A stretch of 55,099 nt of DNA from Acanthaster planci (Eukaryota; Echinodermata; Asteroidea; Valvatida; Acanthasteridae). A model generated the notes under the pieces. It was not told the DNA's origin, ran no database searches, and saw only the letters and a list, made by a program, of their open reading frames with translations. The stretch lies in the NCBI RefSeq assembly GCF_001949145.1, contig NW_019091714.1, positions 5,520-60,618 of the forward strand, given 5' to 3'. Numbering within the stretch: position 1 is the first letter of the stretch; each line of letters opens with the position of its first letter. A program made the position numbers and the translations under genes. Below are positions 10,721 through 22,230 of this stretch, piece by piece.

Positions 10721-12127
10721 ATAATAAAGAGCGCCCAGAGTGAAGTCTTTGCTGCGGAGTTAGCCAGATTAAGAAGTGCCAAGTTGACCAAGAACAACAA
10801 GCTGGCTTCGCTCAATCCCTACCTTGACAGCTCTGACTCTGAGGATACTCAGGTCAGAGGCAGATTGCAAAAAGCTCAACTACCAGAGAGAGCACCACAC
10901 CCAGCTATACTACCAAAGATCATCCATGTCACAAAGCTCATCATCAAGCACTTCCATCAGCAGTGCAGCCGCCAAGGTCGACACGTCACCCTGGGTACGA
11001 TAAGGAACAAAGGTTACTGGATTCATTTTGGCCACAGGCAGATAATCAACGTGATCCAAGACCGTGTGGCCTGGCCACAGGCAGATATTCAAGGTGATCC
11101 AAGACTGTATGGCATACAAGAGGCTGAGAGGTAAGTGTCAAGACCAGATCATGGCCGACCTCCCAAAATAGAGTCATACAAGCACCGCCCTTCGCCTTCA
11201 TCAGGGTAGACGTTTCAGCCCATTTGAGTTCAACGGTAGAAAGACCTGAGGAAGTACAAGTCATGCTGCCCTGTTTACTTGCATGGTAACACAGGGTGTC
11301 CACATCAAAGTCCTGGAAGCGATGGACAGCTAGTGTCTCATCAATGCCCTAAGACGTTTTTTCTCCATCAGAGGTCCAGCCAGGCAGATTTGTTCAGACT
11401 GCAGCACAAATTTTGTTGGCACCTGTAATGAAATTGGACAACAGCTCCATGACAAGGAACCTATCAAGAGGTATCTACTTACCCGTGGCTGCGATTGGGT
11501 TCTCAACCTTCCCACACGTTGAATATGGGTGGAGCGGTGGAACGAATAATCAACATTTCTCGCTGCATCCTTGAAGGTATTCTGCGAGATATCAAGCCTA
11601 ACTAGCTCACCAATGAAGTCTTCACAACTCTTACGGCAAAAGTCGCTGCCATAATAAACTCCTGACCATTAATGCCAAACAGCGACACAACAGAGCTACC
11701 CCTAAACCTGTTGCCCAATATGCTGCTCACGATGAAGCCGCTGCATGTGACAGCCCCAGGACCATTTGATCCCAAAGATTTCATGAGGAGCCAGTGGAGA
11801 CGCATTCCTTACCTATCCAACATGTTCTGGGACAAGTGGCGGAAGGATTACCTATCTCTGCTTCAGACTAGAGTGAAGTGGCAGCAGCCAAAGAGAGCCC
11901 CGAAAGAAGGGGATGTTGTCATTGTCAAATGTGACTCTGGGTAAGGTGGTTGGCGTTAAAGCACGTGGAGATGGACACATCAGGAAAACCAGCGTGGAGA
12001 TGGTAGCTGCGGACCAGAAGAGCCTGCTCCAACCACCAGCCCATGAGTTGGCAAAGATGATGTTGCAACCAATAAACAACTTGGATCTTCTGATTCCCTT
12101 GGAGGAACTGATCATCATGGACTCATG
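10721..12127 (+). pseudogene. BEL integrase and DUF5641-like C-terminus
   Basis: 10784-11134 holds the zinc-finger region (HVTKLIIKHFHQQCSRQGRH, GYWI). A 43-bp tandem duplication at 11030-11115 then shifts the frame, and the core continues as APPFAFIRVDV, with a likely catalytic Asp, and later GGAVERIINISRC, the Glu motif where BEL usually has GGVWER. 11672-11944 gives PLNLLPNMLLTMKPLHV, SQWRRIPYLSNMFWDKWRKD and GDVVIVKCDSG, the DUF5641 signature of BEL integrases. Several stops occur between 11140 and 11660. A live copy would insert cDNA; this one cannot. Confidence 0.8.
11030..11115 (+). repeat. 43-bp tandem duplication in the BEL integrase
   Basis: Two adjacent copies, 11030-11072 and 11073-11115, both begin GGCCACAGGCAGATA and share GTGATCCAAGAC. 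Forty-three is not a multiple of three, so the duplication itself breaks the integrase frame. Confidence 0.85.
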
Positions 12128-12431
12128 AAGCTTGGACTCTACCAGATGCTACTTAGACATGTAGGCACCACTTATCAAGTGTTTACTAGCTGTTTTCATA
12201 TTTACTGTTCTGCTTGTTATTAACCGTTTTTAATCCTCCTTTGCAAAGTCATATTCTTGAACCAGTTGTCCTATCAGTCAAAACCAGTCAAATTTCCCAT
12301 ATGAGTCTGAGTTATGGGGGAAATCAATTGGCAGGAATTTTTGACTGCTTTTGATAGTTACAATAAAAGGAGGGTTAATGTTTCATTTTGTATTGTATTC
12401 ACGTTGTGATGATGGAATCACCACGGGGGGG

Positions 12432-12803
12432 TGTTATTTTTGCCTGTGGCAGTTTGAGTTGTGGTTGAATTTAGTATAGTGCCCTGTTTTTTGCTTAAGC
12501 TACGCAACTGATCAGTTCAGGCACGCCAAGCTTTACTCCATTTTATTGCCCTTTTTAACATAATTTTGAGACCATTCTGTTTCGAGAGCCTTACACCAGA
12601 AGGCCACTGGTTGCTGATTTCCGTATTCCAGACCCATAGGCAATTTGAAGACACTTCATCTTCTGGAGAGCACAGTTCTTTTTGCCTCATGTGGTCCACC
12701 CATAACATAGATTTGAGAAAAAAGCAGTCAAAGTTCACAAATCCTGTATTAGTCAGAGGTTAACTTGTCAAAGAGAGGGTGCCCTCAGCACTCCATGTTT
12801 GCC
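12432..12803 (+). repeat. BEL 3' LTR
   Basis: Starts TGTTATTTTTGCC directly after a polypurine run and ends near CTCCATGTTTGCC, where similarity to the 5' LTR (to 5717) stops. About 372 bp. Confidence 0.65.
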
Positions 12804-15642
12804 ATAACTATCCAGTGAATTCTTTGGGATTCCACATGCAGGGTCTTCACTTGAATATAGCAACTTCTGATCTTTCTGCTTGGTTAAAAATAAAAAAATA
12901 ACTGAACTTAGTGCACCAATACCACTGGGAATGTCTCATTACAGTAGTACTTTCAAAAGCAGCATTTCAGGACAGCTTTACAGACAGGAAATGATCAGCA
13001 TCCATTGCAAACATGCTTCTCATTTTTCCGATTGACAATATTAGGAACAGCCATTTCCACTTCCAATTTCTTCAGCCAACAACTGTTCAGAATTACAGTT
13101 TCTGGTTTTATTTTTTTGTGCCTCAAGAGATCTCAGTCCCTTGTTGCCCCAACCATGCGAGGGAAGATCTGCTGTCACAAGTGTCTGGCAGACTCTAAAT
13201 GTTCTTTGAGATCTGCGATGTGTACAGAAACCATTTCTGCCACAGCAATAATACATGTACATGTAGAACAGTCACTGTAATTCTAATTCTTTGGATTGCC
13301 TGTCATTGCTTGGATTTATTATCCTGGAATATTGAGTTTCTTAGATGCGTAGTCAAGACCTTTCTCAAACAAATTTTGATCTATAGATGCCAGTGCAGAC
13401 TTGTTAAAAGTTGCCATTTTGAATTGCTTAATTAAATAACAAGTGCTGTGATGTCAGGTAGGCAAAACAGTTGACAGAATATCTACATTCTGATTGATCA
13501 ATAACCACAATGCATAATGAATGATGTATGAGATCTCTCCACCAAATAGGTAGATAAATGTAAAAAAAAAAAAAAGAGCTTTCAAAGGCGCCTGTGGCTT
13601 TGTCACTTGTGTTGGTAGTCTTCGTTGTGTGGGGTGTACGTCGTGTGTCCAGGTAGCCACGTGTGCCTTGAGTAAAGGCTGAGATGATGCAGCCAGTGAG
13701 TCACAATGATGACTATCCAGATACCCTTTTTATCAATGAACCTGACGCTGGTAAGCTGTGCCACTGTTGGAACAGTATGATACTACTACCCTATCCAAAA
13801 TCTACAAATCAAAAAATAACAACCACAACCACAACTTGCCTTCCTTTAAAAACACAAATGCACATTTGTGTTGGAAACCCCTAAAATGGAAAACAACAAA
13901 TGAAGGGAAACAGGTTCAGTTTAAATTTGCACTGTACAACTTTGATGACCAAGCGGAGAACCTTAAGAGATGACTGCTGTGCATGAGGTAACTTGTCCCT
14001 TCAAAGTATGTTGGTTGGCACGTCAAATACAACATTAGTAGCAAGAGGCAGCATCAAAATTGAAACTGATGCATTAAATCTTCATTTGCCCAGAGAGCTA
14101 ATTTTTAGAAGTTATAGGTCCAAATGTTACACATGCATATACATGTAAAGAAATTTCATTTTGCTTTTAAAACTGTAATAATCGCGGAGAGCAATGATAT
14201 TTCTTTGACATGGTGTTACTTTATTAACTTAAATAGAAGGGTTTTGAATTTATAACCTTCAGGGCACAATGAAAAGAAAAAAAATTGTCCACGTTATAAT
14301 AAACCACAGAGGTTTTGAGGGCCATACAGCAATTCAGAGCCTCTTCTATTCAACTATTTACCTAAAGGCACTCCTTGAAATACTATTTCATGTTTTCTAA
14401 ATCAACCTGTAGAGGTAAAATCCCCTTACCAGTAGTCTGATGGCTTTGCCAGATTTTCAAATCGTGACCAAAAAATCCAGAAATGCGGGAAAATTCTGAT
14501 GAAAAAATCCTTATGTTTAGAAAGACTGTTACAAGTACTACGTTATTTTAAATTTTGCACTGCATGAAAATGGAAAAAAAGTTACCAAATAAGATAAAAT
14601 GATATGTTGCTTCAAAAGTGCCTTCGACTTTGTTTTAAGTTTCAAATGAAACCGATGCGTGCACTGAGAAATTCCATGTTACAATGAATCAGTAAGTGAA
14701 TTATTCAAGTTTAGATAATACAAAACAAATCTGAAGATTTTCCACTCAACATTTTGACAACGGACACTAACATTTGTCTGCAAATGAGAACCTGGCACAT
14801 AAAATTAATCTAGGTGAATTTTCACATTAAGCTCCAGTTTGGGAAATATACCATCACTGCATCATGATGCCCACACAATGATATTACCTTTACAAAGTGA
14901 CAAAATAGTCTGTGTCGGTTCTTAAAACCCTCACGAAGTACACATTAGCAAATAATGAAGAAAATGGTTTAACAAACTAAAAGCTTATTAAGATTTAATT
15001 ATAATTACCACAATTACATTTGTGAATCAAACACATAGGTTCATTTTCAAAGAACACTCATCATTGTAGGCAACTTGCAAACATGAAAATTACATGAAAT
15101 TCTGAAAATCTCCCAGGCCATTGAAAGTTATTTTCTTGCCATTTACTTTGCTCGTTTTGCTGGATTGTAAAAACACAAACAATACTACTGAAAATGATAT
15201 CTCCCACAAGCTACTACATAGAGGTAGTGATTTTAAGAGGTTGAATAGAAGACTTGAATCTGGTACGAAGGCAAGTCCACAGTTTGTGTTTTTTAGGTGA
15301 CAATTTTGTACTCATAAACTGCAAATATCCAACACAATTTAATGTAATAATTACATGAGAAGACAACGGAAAGTTTGAAAAACCAGAGTCATACAAACAG
15401 GTTGTGAAAATTTATTTATTAATGTACATAAACATTGTTAGTCATGGTGTGTTCTGGTTCATATCCCTCTAAATGTACATGTACTTGCAAATGAAAACAT
15501 TACATACAACTCTGGGGGGGGGACATATTCCTTAAACACATGCAGCAACGAGGATGAATTAGGAAGGTAAGTAAAGTATAGTAATACATACACATGTGCA
15601 TGAACATGTATGTAAAATCCTAAAAAAAATTTAGGAAAACAT
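12804..15642. other. No gene seen; downstream flank of host gene
   Basis: AT-rich sequence with only short incidental frames. Visible features are a poly-A run at about 13561-13574 followed by a GC-richer 100 bases, two overlapping TACATGTA palindromes near 13252-13265, and a minus-strand AATAAA near 15410-15420. The last could serve the host gene ending at 15643. Confidence 0.5.
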
Positions 15643-16930
15643 TTAAGTCTTTACCGTTTGAAGAAAGCTGTTTCTAAACAGAATGAATACACTTGTAGTC
15701 ACTACAGCTACTGTGAAGATGGCAGTGAGGCCTCTTCCAATCCTTGGCGTGTCTTCTGGTTCATAGATCAAATCTGCAGGCAGTATTTCCTTAGAGTAAG
15801 TCACCTGAAATGGACAATCAGACATGCAAAGCTTGACTACAACACAAATCTCACCTGAGGGGTTGTGAAATACAATGTACAACCGTTTCTGTTTCTAGTG
15901 TGACAGACAAGTGTTGGTAAGAAAAAACACCAATGCAAGTAATATGTTCAAATATTAAAAGACTCCATACTGTTTTGGAAGTTTTGGTAGCCGGGTTGTT
16001 TGAAAAATGCAGTGCACATAATCAGGACATTTTCAAGATTTTCAGTTTTCAAAATTCTTCAAAAAGTCGTCATTTCAATTAATGGACGTTTACACCCACA
16101 CGAATTACTGTCTGGTGGCCACTCTCGCCTGACAGACAAAATCTATTGACACCTGAGTATTTCAGCCAGGCCTGCAGCCTTGCAAAAAGAGCCCAAATTG
16201 TGCGGTGTAATGTAAATTTCTTTTGTTCACGAACGTGGCACAGTTCACCGCCGCTGCTGATCTCTTTTCAATAGGGGCCAGCAGTGCTGTGTGGCTCATC
16301 ACTGCAGTGGTGGAGTGCATTTGTCCCCAGTGGTAATCCGCTTGCACTAAATGCCCCCAACCGTACTTTATCGTTTCAAAACAAGGTTGGATTATCTCCA
16401 TTTATGATAGTATGGTCTTTTGTTACAAGGCCCAGTTCCCTTTGTCTGATTTCGCAGACCCCTGCCATGCATATTAAACACACGGTGCCCGAAACGGGGC
16501 TCTCCGGCAGGAAGTGGTTAAGATGTAAACTTTAGAAATCCCATATAAAAAAGATACAAAGTCTTTAGTATAAGGAGAAAAAAATTAAGACTAACTGAGA
16601 AAAACATCTTGAAAAAAAAAAAAAAACAAAGTCAAAGATTGACCAAAAATGAGGTGATCAGACCAACAGGCCAAAGTCTGGTCAATTTATAATATTCAAC
16701 TTGCCTGGTTCAGTTGACCTTTAAGTTTTCGAACCTCATTGAAGAGTCTTACTGCCTGCTCAAGTCCCTCATCTGTTTCTATCATCAGTCTCTGTAGGTT
16801 GGCTGGATCTTGCAGCTCATCAAACAGTGTGCCATGGGCTTTCCAATTACTGCCCATGTACATGATACTGCTTCCAATGTAAGCCACATGCTTGGTAACA
16901 TTTTTAATAAGAGCAATGGATTCTGAGTGG
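15643..16930 (-). CDS. Unidentified host protein, last two exons; C-terminal membrane segment
   Basis: Two minus-strand exons read in one frame. The first (16930-16705) follows an acceptor TTTGTCTACAG and encodes ESIALIKNVTKHVAYIGSS through DEGLEQAVRLFNEVRKLKGQ, a heptad-like helical stretch. The second (15804-15643) follows acceptor GTCCATTTCAG and encodes EILPADLIYEPEDTPRIG, then a hydrophobic segment (LTAIFTVAVVTTSVFILF) and a short tail ending in TAA. The first exon ends CAG|GCAAGT, which would be a GC-AG intron, phase 0 on both sides. The layout suggests a membrane-anchored protein with a coiled-coil domain facing away from the C-terminus. I do not recognise the family. Upstream exons are not found; the first exon seen begins in phase 2. 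A GTAAAG just before the stop could be an alternative donor, so the gene may continue. Confidence 0.5.
16496..16521 (-). repeat. piggyBac-like terminal sequence at TTAA
   Basis: On the minus strand TTAA (16518-16521) is followed by CCACTTCCTGCCGG and then a GC-rich palindrome (GCCCCGTTTCGGGC). The same plan, TTAA + CCACTTCCAGCCGG + palindrome, occurs at 54479. This is probably one end of a non-autonomous piggyBac-type element inside the host gene intron. The opposite end was not found. Confidence 0.5.
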
Positions 16931-17479
16931 CTGTAGACAAATGAAAAGTAAAATTCAATTTCTAAGGTAAATCAGTTAAATCAGGTCAACAGTTAAACAG
17001 GCATAGCCTGATCCAGACCTTTTGAGAACTAGCACTGTTAATCATGCTTTGCTAACAAATGTGTACCCAAGATGCTTGAATGTTTGAGAGAAATATGGGG
17101 GATGGTGTGAGTTGAAATTATCGATATCTTCTACTGGAGATTGGAGTGGGAAAAACATATAAGAAAAAATTGAATATTCTAATTTCTTCTTTTTGACAGA
17201 ATATGACTTGTCAAGGAATAATAAAATGGATCTTTTCCTAGTCTACCACCCTGAATGGCTTAATTAAGCATAGTGTGAGTTAAATTTGAATGAATTTGGT
17301 ACACAGAGTTGTCTGATTACACATCAACATAACAATATGAATTCCCCAGACTAGAGACGCTGTTGCTATACCTCATGTTCAAGGGCAAGCTTTTACCTCA
17401 CAACCACCATCTCTGGAATTGTCTGGTTCCTTTGTGCCCTTCTTATGCATTGAGAACGGTATATTGTTCCAAGGCGTCT

Positions 17480-17775
17480 CTTCTTAACCAAGTGTACGGA
17501 CCTCGTGAACATGGATAAGTAGTCTCTGGGACTCCGCCCACTTTTCTGTCATTTTGATGGACAAGGGAGGGTTCGTGGCTTAAGTACACGGTTTTCCAGC
17601 ATTCCAATAGCCAATTTGGCCAACTGAACAGTCTTGAGTGCATGCAGCATATCAAGTAATTATTCCAGAGATTGTTGGCAAGTAGTTGGGATTTTGTAAT
17701 GGCTGGCATTTTGTTACGCCTTGGATTTTGTTCCACCTGGGAGATTTGGGATTAGCTAGAAATCAATAAACCCAA
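17480..17775 (+). repeat. Putative gypsy 5' LTR portion
   Basis: Matches 28890-29190 over about 290 bases, sharing GGATAAGTAGTCTCTGGGAC, AATTATTCCAGAGATTGTTG and GCCTTGGATTTTGTTC-like stretches, in the same orientation and at both ends of the gypsy coding region. It ends in AATCAATAAA, a possible polyadenylation signal. The real LTR may continue to about 18300, and clear TG...CA ends were not identified. A stand-alone repeat in two copies is the alternative. Confidence 0.5.
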
Positions 17776-18398
17776 GATATAGTATCATCAAGTGTGTGAT
17801 TGACCGGCCTTCCTTACCAGGGGATAGCACCTCACCCAACGTGGGCTCAGGGCTCACGTACCCCAAACCGACGCACACGCATTGCTTCACTTCAACGTGC
17901 ATCGTAGACAGGATGTGGGGAATGGTTCTGCTCTGTATTTGATTTATTTTAAAAAGTTTTTTATTTCTCAAGTAGTCCCAGCACCTTGCCATTAAGTCTT
18001 ATTGAGGGGTTGCACAGCTGTATGCCAATATTTTTAGTCATTTCCAGTGTGTGCAACCTTTGAGTATAAACATGTACATGTTATAATATGTCTATGCAGG
18101 CCTTGGTAAATTTTCCCTTGAGACATTTTACTTGCCTTGGCTCAGCCTCAGAGGGGGTACATTTTAGTTAAGTAGATGTAGCCCCTTGTTGTTAATCTTT
18201 TATCAAAGGAACGTGTTAGCCCATTTTATTGTTGGCTATACTTGTATTAGTTAAGACCATTGCTGGTCAATTTTTTTTAGTAGTGTTGTACTCTACAAGC
18301 CTCTCACTACAACATCAGTGGTAGATAGGTACCATGGCACCACCAGATAATATTGCTGGTATTTGATCTTTTGATCAAATCAGGCGTTCCTCGACACT
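17776..18398 (+). other. Leader between LTR and gag
   Basis: Non-coding. It may contain the rest of the 5' LTR. The segment near 18310-18333 (ACATCAGTGGTAGATAGG) sits where a primer-binding site is expected, directly before an ATG at 18334 (MAPPDNIAGI then a stop). Confidence 0.3.
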
Positions 18399-20163
18399 TT
18401 GGCTGGTGCATTTCAAGGCTTAAAATATCAAAGCGCCTCAACTATAAAGTTGAACAAATTTCGTGGACAGCCAAGGAAGTCGGGTGACCAGACCATTACT
18501 GAATGGCTACGAGATTTAAATACATATGCTAGGCAGCTTGGGTTGCCAAAGCCCGAAAAAGTCAATACAGCTTTGTTACGATCCCAGTTGATCGTAATTC
18601 TTTTGTGTCTCCCCGGAAAGGTACGTGTGAAATTTACGCAGTTTTAAAACCTATGAAAGACTCCGTAGTCATTGATTTCGCACTCAGTCAGTGCCTATAT
18701 GCTTTTAGCATGTGCGTTCCAAAATAGCTGGCATTGGGTCAGCACCTCCTTGTCATCTTCTCCTCTTTACCGTTGGAACGTGGCCAAGGCTGACACTGCT
18801 GAGGGACCGTGGACCCTGGAGTGTCGTGGCTCCATGCTGAAGCGGAATCTTGAAGACCGACACAGACCTACCTGTCTGAGCTGGGCTTTTCTGGCACGGT
18901 GGTGTGGAGGTGCTTGGCCTGAAGACTGTGCTCTTTTAGCCATGGCACTGACTGGGCGGGGCCTCAGCTTTTCTTTCTTGTGTTGGGCCCTTAAGGTAAT
19001 TATGCTCAGCCGAATATAATTTGCCTCATTTTTTTCCCGGTTTGCTAATTTTCAATGTATAATTGTGCTTGGCTGTACTAATATAAACATGTGTGCTTTT
19101 ATGCTTTTGCTTGTCCAAATTCACGGTGTTTTTGCATGAGAAGTTTAAGTTGAAAAAAATCACTAGATTTACTTTGCTTTAACTTTAACTGCTATTTTAA
19201 GTTTATAATGAAATGTTATTCCAAAGTAGTTCCTTTGTTGTCCTTTGCCCGTATTTTAGTGTCCTTGTTCCCGTCTTTTGATTTTCTTCTGCAGTGCATT
19301 CTTCGCACAGAACAGGCTTTTGATTATTTGGCAGGTGCTACGCGGGAGGAGGTCATGTGTACCCCTCCTCAGGAGAGGGATACATGGACCAAGTTGGAAG
19401 CTTTGCTTCATCGTAGATTTGGTGCACCCAAAACTGAGCAGTCATTGACTAGTGCACTGTATGCTCACAGTCAGCTTCTGGAAGAGAGCCTTGCTGACTA
19501 CAGCCTTTCACTTTTTAGGTTGTATGATAGGATGGAATGTGCGGCTCATACTAATGAAAGTAGAGCAGCACTTAGTCAGTTGAGGGAGGATACACTCAGA
19601 GAACAGTTCATCAGGGTTGTTGGGGATCCTGCCTTACGGAGAGAACTTTGTATGTTGTCATACGACCATGTGGACTTGCCATTCTTTGGCTTTCGGGAGT
19701 TAGTTCTTCGGCTTTATCCCAATTCAGAAAGCACTTTTAGGCCAGAAGGTTAAGTTGAAAATGCTCAAACTGAACATGCTGCGCACTCCAGCAAATCAAT
19801 TGAAGCAAGTGATGACAAACAAACGCAGTTAATTGAAAGCCAGAAACAGCTTGTTTCGTCGGTGCAAAAACTGATTGACCAACTGTCGGATATCAGTGCA
19901 AAGTTAGAAAGCATGTTGGAAAGCATAGCGAAGCTAGCAATCAAACCATGTGCACGCAAGGCCAGGGGGGCAGAAGTCCATTACAGTGCTCCTACTCCCA
20001 TAAACCAGGGCATGCAGTGGACAACTGCTTTATGCGTCAGTGCATTGAAGGCAAGAAACCTGAAGTTACGGCCTCGGGAAAGCAGCCCTCCAGTGAGCCT
20101 TTGGGAAATGGCCAGCTTCTTTCACAGAGGGCAGTGTGACGGGAGGGTACTAGATCTTTTGTA
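18399..20163 (+). pseudogene. Gypsy gag with interrupted capsid and a defective zinc knuckle
   Basis: Gag capsid-like sequence begins with KLNKFRGQPRKSGDQTITEW and GDQTITEWLRDLNTYARQLG (18399-18596). It is interrupted for about 700 bases and then continues in phase with AFDYLAGATREEVMC, KLEALLHRRFGAPKTEQSL, SLADYSLSLFRLYDRME and LREDTLREQFIRVVGD (19304-19753). After a stop at 19751 a coiled-coil-like region follows (KQTQLIESQKQLVSSVQK), then the nucleocapsid CSYSHKPGHAVDNC near 19990-20030, a CX2CX4HX4C knuckle in which the second Cys is Ser. Gag packages the element RNA; with these breaks this copy cannot. Confidence 0.75.
18597..19303 (+). other. Intron-like 0.7-kb interruption in gag
   Basis: A non-gag segment flanked by ATTCTT on both sides (18597-18602 and 19298-19303). 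Its right end has a strong pyrimidine tract and CTGCAG, and candidate donors stand at its left (ATC|GTAATT at 18593 and AAAG|GTACGT near 18619). Removal by either route keeps the gag frame. It also contains an unrecognised 115-codon frame (18672-19019). It may be a small insertion or an acquired intron. Confidence 0.45.
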
Positions 20164-21253
20164 GTGCGCAAGGTTCTTGTTAATGATAATGACCAAGCGC
20201 ATCTTATTTGTGACAAGGCAACAGATGACCCTGTGTTGGCTGACAGGAAGTTGTCATCATCTGAGGTTTGCCGCAGACTTCTGGCCAGAACTCAAACGGC
20301 TTCAGTTATTATTAATGGCATTCTTAATAAATGTTTGCTGGATACTGGAGCAGCTAGACCTTTTTGATGTCTGCCAGGTTTTATAATGCACACACTGCAA
20401 GTGGTTTTGGGTAGTTGGAACCGGTGGGTACGTTCATTAAATTAATGCGCACAAACAATTTGGAGATTCCTGTTCAAGGTTATCTTGAGACCACCCTGGA
20501 AGCGTTTGGCCAGAAGTTTAAGGGTAGCTTTCTTGTGTCAAAGGAGACTGAAGCCTCTTGTAATGCTCCCTAAAATAAATGTCCTGTAATCCTTGGATGC
20601 AACCTTTTTGCGGCGAGTGGCATCTCGAGTGAAGGTTATGGGGTCAACGCAGCTTGACCCTGACTGGGAATTAGCACTTTGTTGGATACGAACCATATCT
20701 GATGCTGAAGGCAGTGGTTCGGATGTTTCTACTTCATTGGCTCTAGATGTGTTCTCTTGTGACCAAGAGGTTATTCATGCAAGCACAGTTCAATGTGTTC
20801 AGTGCAAGTTAGATGTAAGCACTTCTTTACCAGATGACAAAGATTTTCTGATAAGGGCGTCCCCCTTATGTTTGACGAGCCATGGTGGCCTCAAGGAAGT
20901 CTGGTCATCTGATGTTTCTGATCCTTCTGTGTTTTGTGTCAGGTACTTGATGGTATCGATCATTTTGATGGTGCGTCAATTGATGTTTTTGTGGCTCACA
21001 CCAGTATGGAGCCTATTGTTATTCCTCCGTTTACAAAGTTGGTGGTTGCAGTGCAGGTTGTGCCTACTGAGCACATTTTCATGGGGCCAGTAGATGGTGG
21101 TTTTAGTGTTTCTATGACCTGTATATTTTTGAAGGATCAAATTGTTCAAGTGTTGAGTCTGACTGTTCTGAGCACAAAAAGGCTAGCCTGATATCATCAG
21201 TTCACCCAGAAGAAGGTGATACCTAGTCTCGTGAGTGTTTCGCTTGGTGTTAC
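20164..21253 (+). pseudogene. Gypsy protease and linker
   Basis: The retropepsin active site is read as KCLLDTGAARPF with the catalytic Asp at 20341-20343, followed at once by a TGA. Later pieces in other frames (20593-21191) include SLDMV-unrelated linker sequence and APFTKLVVAVQVV-like hydrophobic strands, compatible with the protease-to-RT region of gypsy elements but not diagnostic. A retropepsin would cut Gag-Pol. This one lacks an intact flap and C-terminal half in frame. Confidence 0.6.
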
Positions 21254-22230
21254 TTGAGTCACCTCTGTTCTGAGGAAGCTCTTCTTGCAGCTGAGTTGGT
21301 AAGGAAGCACATTGGTACTTTTTCATGCCACCCATTTGATTTGGGTCGGTGTGATCTGATCCCTTATCAGATAAAGCTTGATGATAATAAACCAGTCAAT
21401 TTGCCACATCACAGGATTATACCTAGTCTTGTTGAGGAGGTGAAACAGCTTCTTCAAGATCTTTTTGACTGACAGATTATCACTTGGTCTACTGGCCTGT
21501 ACAATAGCCCAATTGTCCTTGTTCGAAAGAAGAGTGGACAATTGAGGCTATGGATTGATTATAGGCTACTGAACGCTGAGACAAAGGATGCATTTCCTTT
21601 ACCCCGGATTAAAGAGATGCTACAGTCTCTGGTGGGGGCAAAGCTCTTTTCATCTCTAGACATGGTGCATGGCTACTTCCAAGTAGCCATGCATGAGGAT
21701 TCCATCGGGAAGACTGCATTCCAGGTTCCATGGGGCATATGCGAATTTTTGTGGCTTCCTCAGTGCTTGAGCAATGCGCCTAGCATTTTTCTGCTCATAG
21801 TAGAGCTGATCTTTTGTGACCTTAATCTTTCCAAGTTAGTCATGTACCTTGATGACTTCTTAGTCTTTTTGAACACATTTGAGGAATACCTTGCCCGCCT
21901 GGCCAAGGTCTTTGAGTGCTTCGAGCATTATGGTCTAAAATTAAATGGAAAGAAGGGCCAGCTTTTTCAGGTTTCTGTTAGGCATCTTGGGCACATTGTC
22001 AGCAAATAGGGAGTATCTGTTGATCCCGACAAAACTGCTTGTATTAGAGATTGGCCTACTCCAACAGCAGTCCGGCAGTTGAGATCATTTCTCAGCTTGT
22101 CCTCTTACTATGGGCAGTTTGTCTCTGGATTCTCTAAGGTGGCTGAGAGGAAAAAGCAGGGAATGGGCATCAGGTCTTCTGTTGGTCTGACGAGGCTGAC
22201 AAAGCTTTCATGATCCAGAAGGAGGTTCTA
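21254..22230 (+). pseudogene. Gypsy reverse transcriptase, cut by a LINE
   Basis: Clear Ty3/gypsy RT: RCDLIPYQIKLDDNKPV, then after TGA 21470-21472 the fingers SPIVLVRKKSGQLRLWIDYR, motif A in FSSLDMVHGYFQVAM, and motif C MYLDDFLVF with Asp-Asp at 21851-21856. It continues LNGKKGQLFQVSVRHLGHIV to a TAG near 22008, then GVSVDPDKTA and, after a frameshift, CWSDEADKAFMIQKEVL. The frame ends exactly at 22230, where the LINE tail begins; the next residues (CTAPVLGSPDF) are found at 27809. Catalytic motifs are intact but there are two stops and one frameshift. Confidence 0.85.

Larger units (their letters stand above)
4275..12803 (+). mobile_element. Decayed BEL/Pao LTR retrotransposon with nested insertions
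   Basis: Two related LTRs (4275-5717, interrupted, and 12432-12803) flank remains of a BEL/Pao polyprotein in the canonical order gag (DUF1759-like), zinc knuckles, protease (DUF1758-like), RT, RNase H, integrase and DUF5641-like C-terminus. A polypurine run, CACGGGGGGG, directly precedes the 3' LTR. The LTRs have diverged visibly and the coding region carries many stops and frameshifts, so this is an old inactive copy. It was hit at least twice: by a LINE-containing segment in the 5' LTR (about 4372-5548) and by a Ty3/gypsy remnant in the protease (about 7329-9392). Confidence 0.85.

Noticed and set aside
18672-19019. 115-codon ORF in the gag interruption
   Set aside because: No recognisable protein similarity, and the segment looks intronic or inserted. 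Not called as a gene.
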